Positions 62,608 to 64,000 of a stretch of 64,000 nt of DNA are shown here, piece by piece. The stretch is from positions 62,001 to 126,000 of the forward strand of contig VWPU01009600.1 of assembly GCA_013398955.1 (NCBI GenBank). The letters are read 5' to 3'. Source of the DNA: Callaeas wilsoni. Taxonomy: Eukaryota > Chordata > Aves > Passeriformes > Callaeidae. The translations under genes and the position numbers were made by a program. Every line of letters begins with the position of its first letter. Position 1 is the first letter of the stretch. The notes below the pieces were generated by a model. It searched no databases. It was not told the origin of the DNA and saw nothing but the letters and a program-made list of their open reading frames with translations.

Positions 62608-64000
62608 CTTAAAGACAAAACAAATAAACAACCAAACCATTTTAGAGAAAAGTCTTTCACATTCAAAAAGTGACATATTTAAACAGGTGACTGGAAGACA
62701 TAATAGCATTGACACCACCTTGACCTTTTAGCTCAAGGACTTCCCAAGTTTTCAAAAACTTGCAAATAGATAGGTAGAACACACTAACCAAAGGAAATGT
62801 TTAGAGATATTAATGACAGTTAGATATTAATGACAGTTAAATATTAACCAGACATTTTGTTTCCAACATCTCATTAAATTGACTACAATTAAACCTAAGT
62901 TCTCTGTGCCTACAGAGGTCATGTCCTCCTACGCTGCCCTCCTAAGGCTCATTTGCATTTCAGGAAATAAAAGAATCACTCTTTTTTCTAGCAAAATATA
63001 CATTCACGTCTAGTTAAAACAAACACTTCTATTTCCTTTCCATTAGGGATTAAGATTAGCTTTTTCTTAGAGGCTGTGAAGCAGGAACCACCTGAATAAA
63101 TGTCCTGAATAAACTGACTTTCTCACCACCTCATTTCAATCTCCCATTCGAGGAAACATATCTAAGTCAATTTACATGACATTCATCTTCCTTCCATTCA
63201 ATCACCACAGTTATTCATAAAGAAATTACTAGAATCAAGATGTTTGTGAAATCAGCACTTCTTTCCCTCTAGGGGCATGACTTTCAGACAGGACACTCAG
63301 AAGAAAGCAAGCAAAGAACAGAGAAACCTGCAATACACATTTCATGTTTACTAAAAACTGCCAAGTAGAATATCCAGCAGGAGTATAGCCAGCAATTCAC
63401 CCTGACCTGTTGTTGCAGTTGATGCAATAAAACACAAACTCTTGCCCAACAACTCAAGCCAATGCAGAGACTCTGAAATATTATTTATTCTATGACTTTT
63501 CTCCTTTTCACATATGCAACCTGAATCACATTTACTTCCTTTCCAAATACCTCAGCTATTGCACAGAATCCATTCATTTTCAGACAACTGTTTTTGCAGG
63601 GTACTACAAAATCCACAGCTCTGTTGTCATTCTGCTTAATATAATAAAAGGAGCAATAAGATTACTTTAAAAGTACTAAAGGGGAGTAATGAGCAGGAGC
63701 ACAGGAGGAACAAAACTGCATGAAACAGTGTAATACAATAAACAATTGCTACCTGTCCAGATTAAAGTGACTACCATGAACCATTTTTTCAACATCTGCT
63801 GTGCACTACAGCTGCTAGAAAAAACAGATGGTAATAGGCACCAAAGAGCAGATTTTAATTATGGCACAATCCCACTGCCATCAAAAATATGGCTCTTGCT
63901 ACATAGTTTAAGCATGAATCTCATCCAAGTATTAACTGATGACATCAAGACTAACTTTGATGGGCACTGTTAGCTGTTCACCACCTTTAAGTCTGCAGTC
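62608..64000. other. UBAC2 intron 1 (partial): nothing recognised
   Basis: It begins after the exon 2 acceptor and continues past the window. The only feature is the 17-bp tandem repeat. No CpG island is seen, so the UBAC2 promoter and exon 1 lie further on. Confidence 0.7.
62805..62847 (+). repeat. 17-bp tandem repeat, about 2.5 copies
   Basis: The unit agatattaatgacagtt occurs at 62805-62821 and 62822-62838, followed by a partial third copy aaatattaa. It lies in UBAC2 intron 1. Confidence 0.9.

Noticed and set aside
1..64000. A novel multi-gene system, CRISPR array, operon or endogenous retrovirus
   Set aside because: Nothing in either strand supports one. The window is explained by UBAC2 exons, two nested receptors, CR1 fragments and ordinary intron sequence.

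Overview
This is vertebrate genomic DNA, most likely from a bird. The coding part is small, spliced and carries typical GT-AG junctions. The interspersed repeats I could recognise are all CR1-type LINE fragments, with no L1 or Alu-like material, which is the usual avian picture. The proteins are close to, but distinct from, the human orthologues I know. I cannot name the species from the sequence alone.

The window lies almost entirely inside one gene on the minus strand, UBAC2, an ER-membrane rhomboid-like pseudoprotease with a C-terminal UBA domain. Six internal coding exons can be placed at base resolution by homology, splice sites and codon phase: exon 2 (62480-62607), exon 3 (59201-59320), exon 4 (58656-58762), exon 5 (13028-13151), exon 6 (11087-11134) and exon 7 (94-339). 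Exon 1, with the start codon, lies beyond 64000. The last exon(s), with the UBA domain, lie before position 1. Joined, the exons give an uninterrupted reading frame of about 256 residues.

Intron 4 of UBAC2 (13152-58655, 45.5 kb) holds two intact class A GPCR genes on the opposite (plus) strand: GPR183/EBI2 (coding 29065-30132, the 7alpha,25-oxysterol receptor that guides B cells, T cells and dendritic cells) and GPR18 (coding 56074-57039, an orphan-like lymphoid/lipid receptor). The same nested antisense arrangement, in the same order, is known at human 13q32. Both receptors have a single coding exon behind a visible 3' splice site. For GPR18 a plausible 5' non-coding exon and promoter lie at about 52545-52712.

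The rest is intronic DNA: CR1 fragments (2745-3100, 5826-6310, 15665-17125, 28408-28468, 34845-35010, 35205-35968, 59690-60610), a 31-bp tandem triplication (18982-19068), a long (AT)n tract (43857-43886), poly-A/poly-T runs and otherwise featureless AT-rich sequence. I found no tRNA, rRNA or CRISPR, no recognisable retrovirus and no new multi-gene system. The most interesting points are the nested-gene arrangement, a predicted upstream ORF whose stop codon overlaps the GPR18 start codon, and the long poly-T at the GPR183 splice acceptor.
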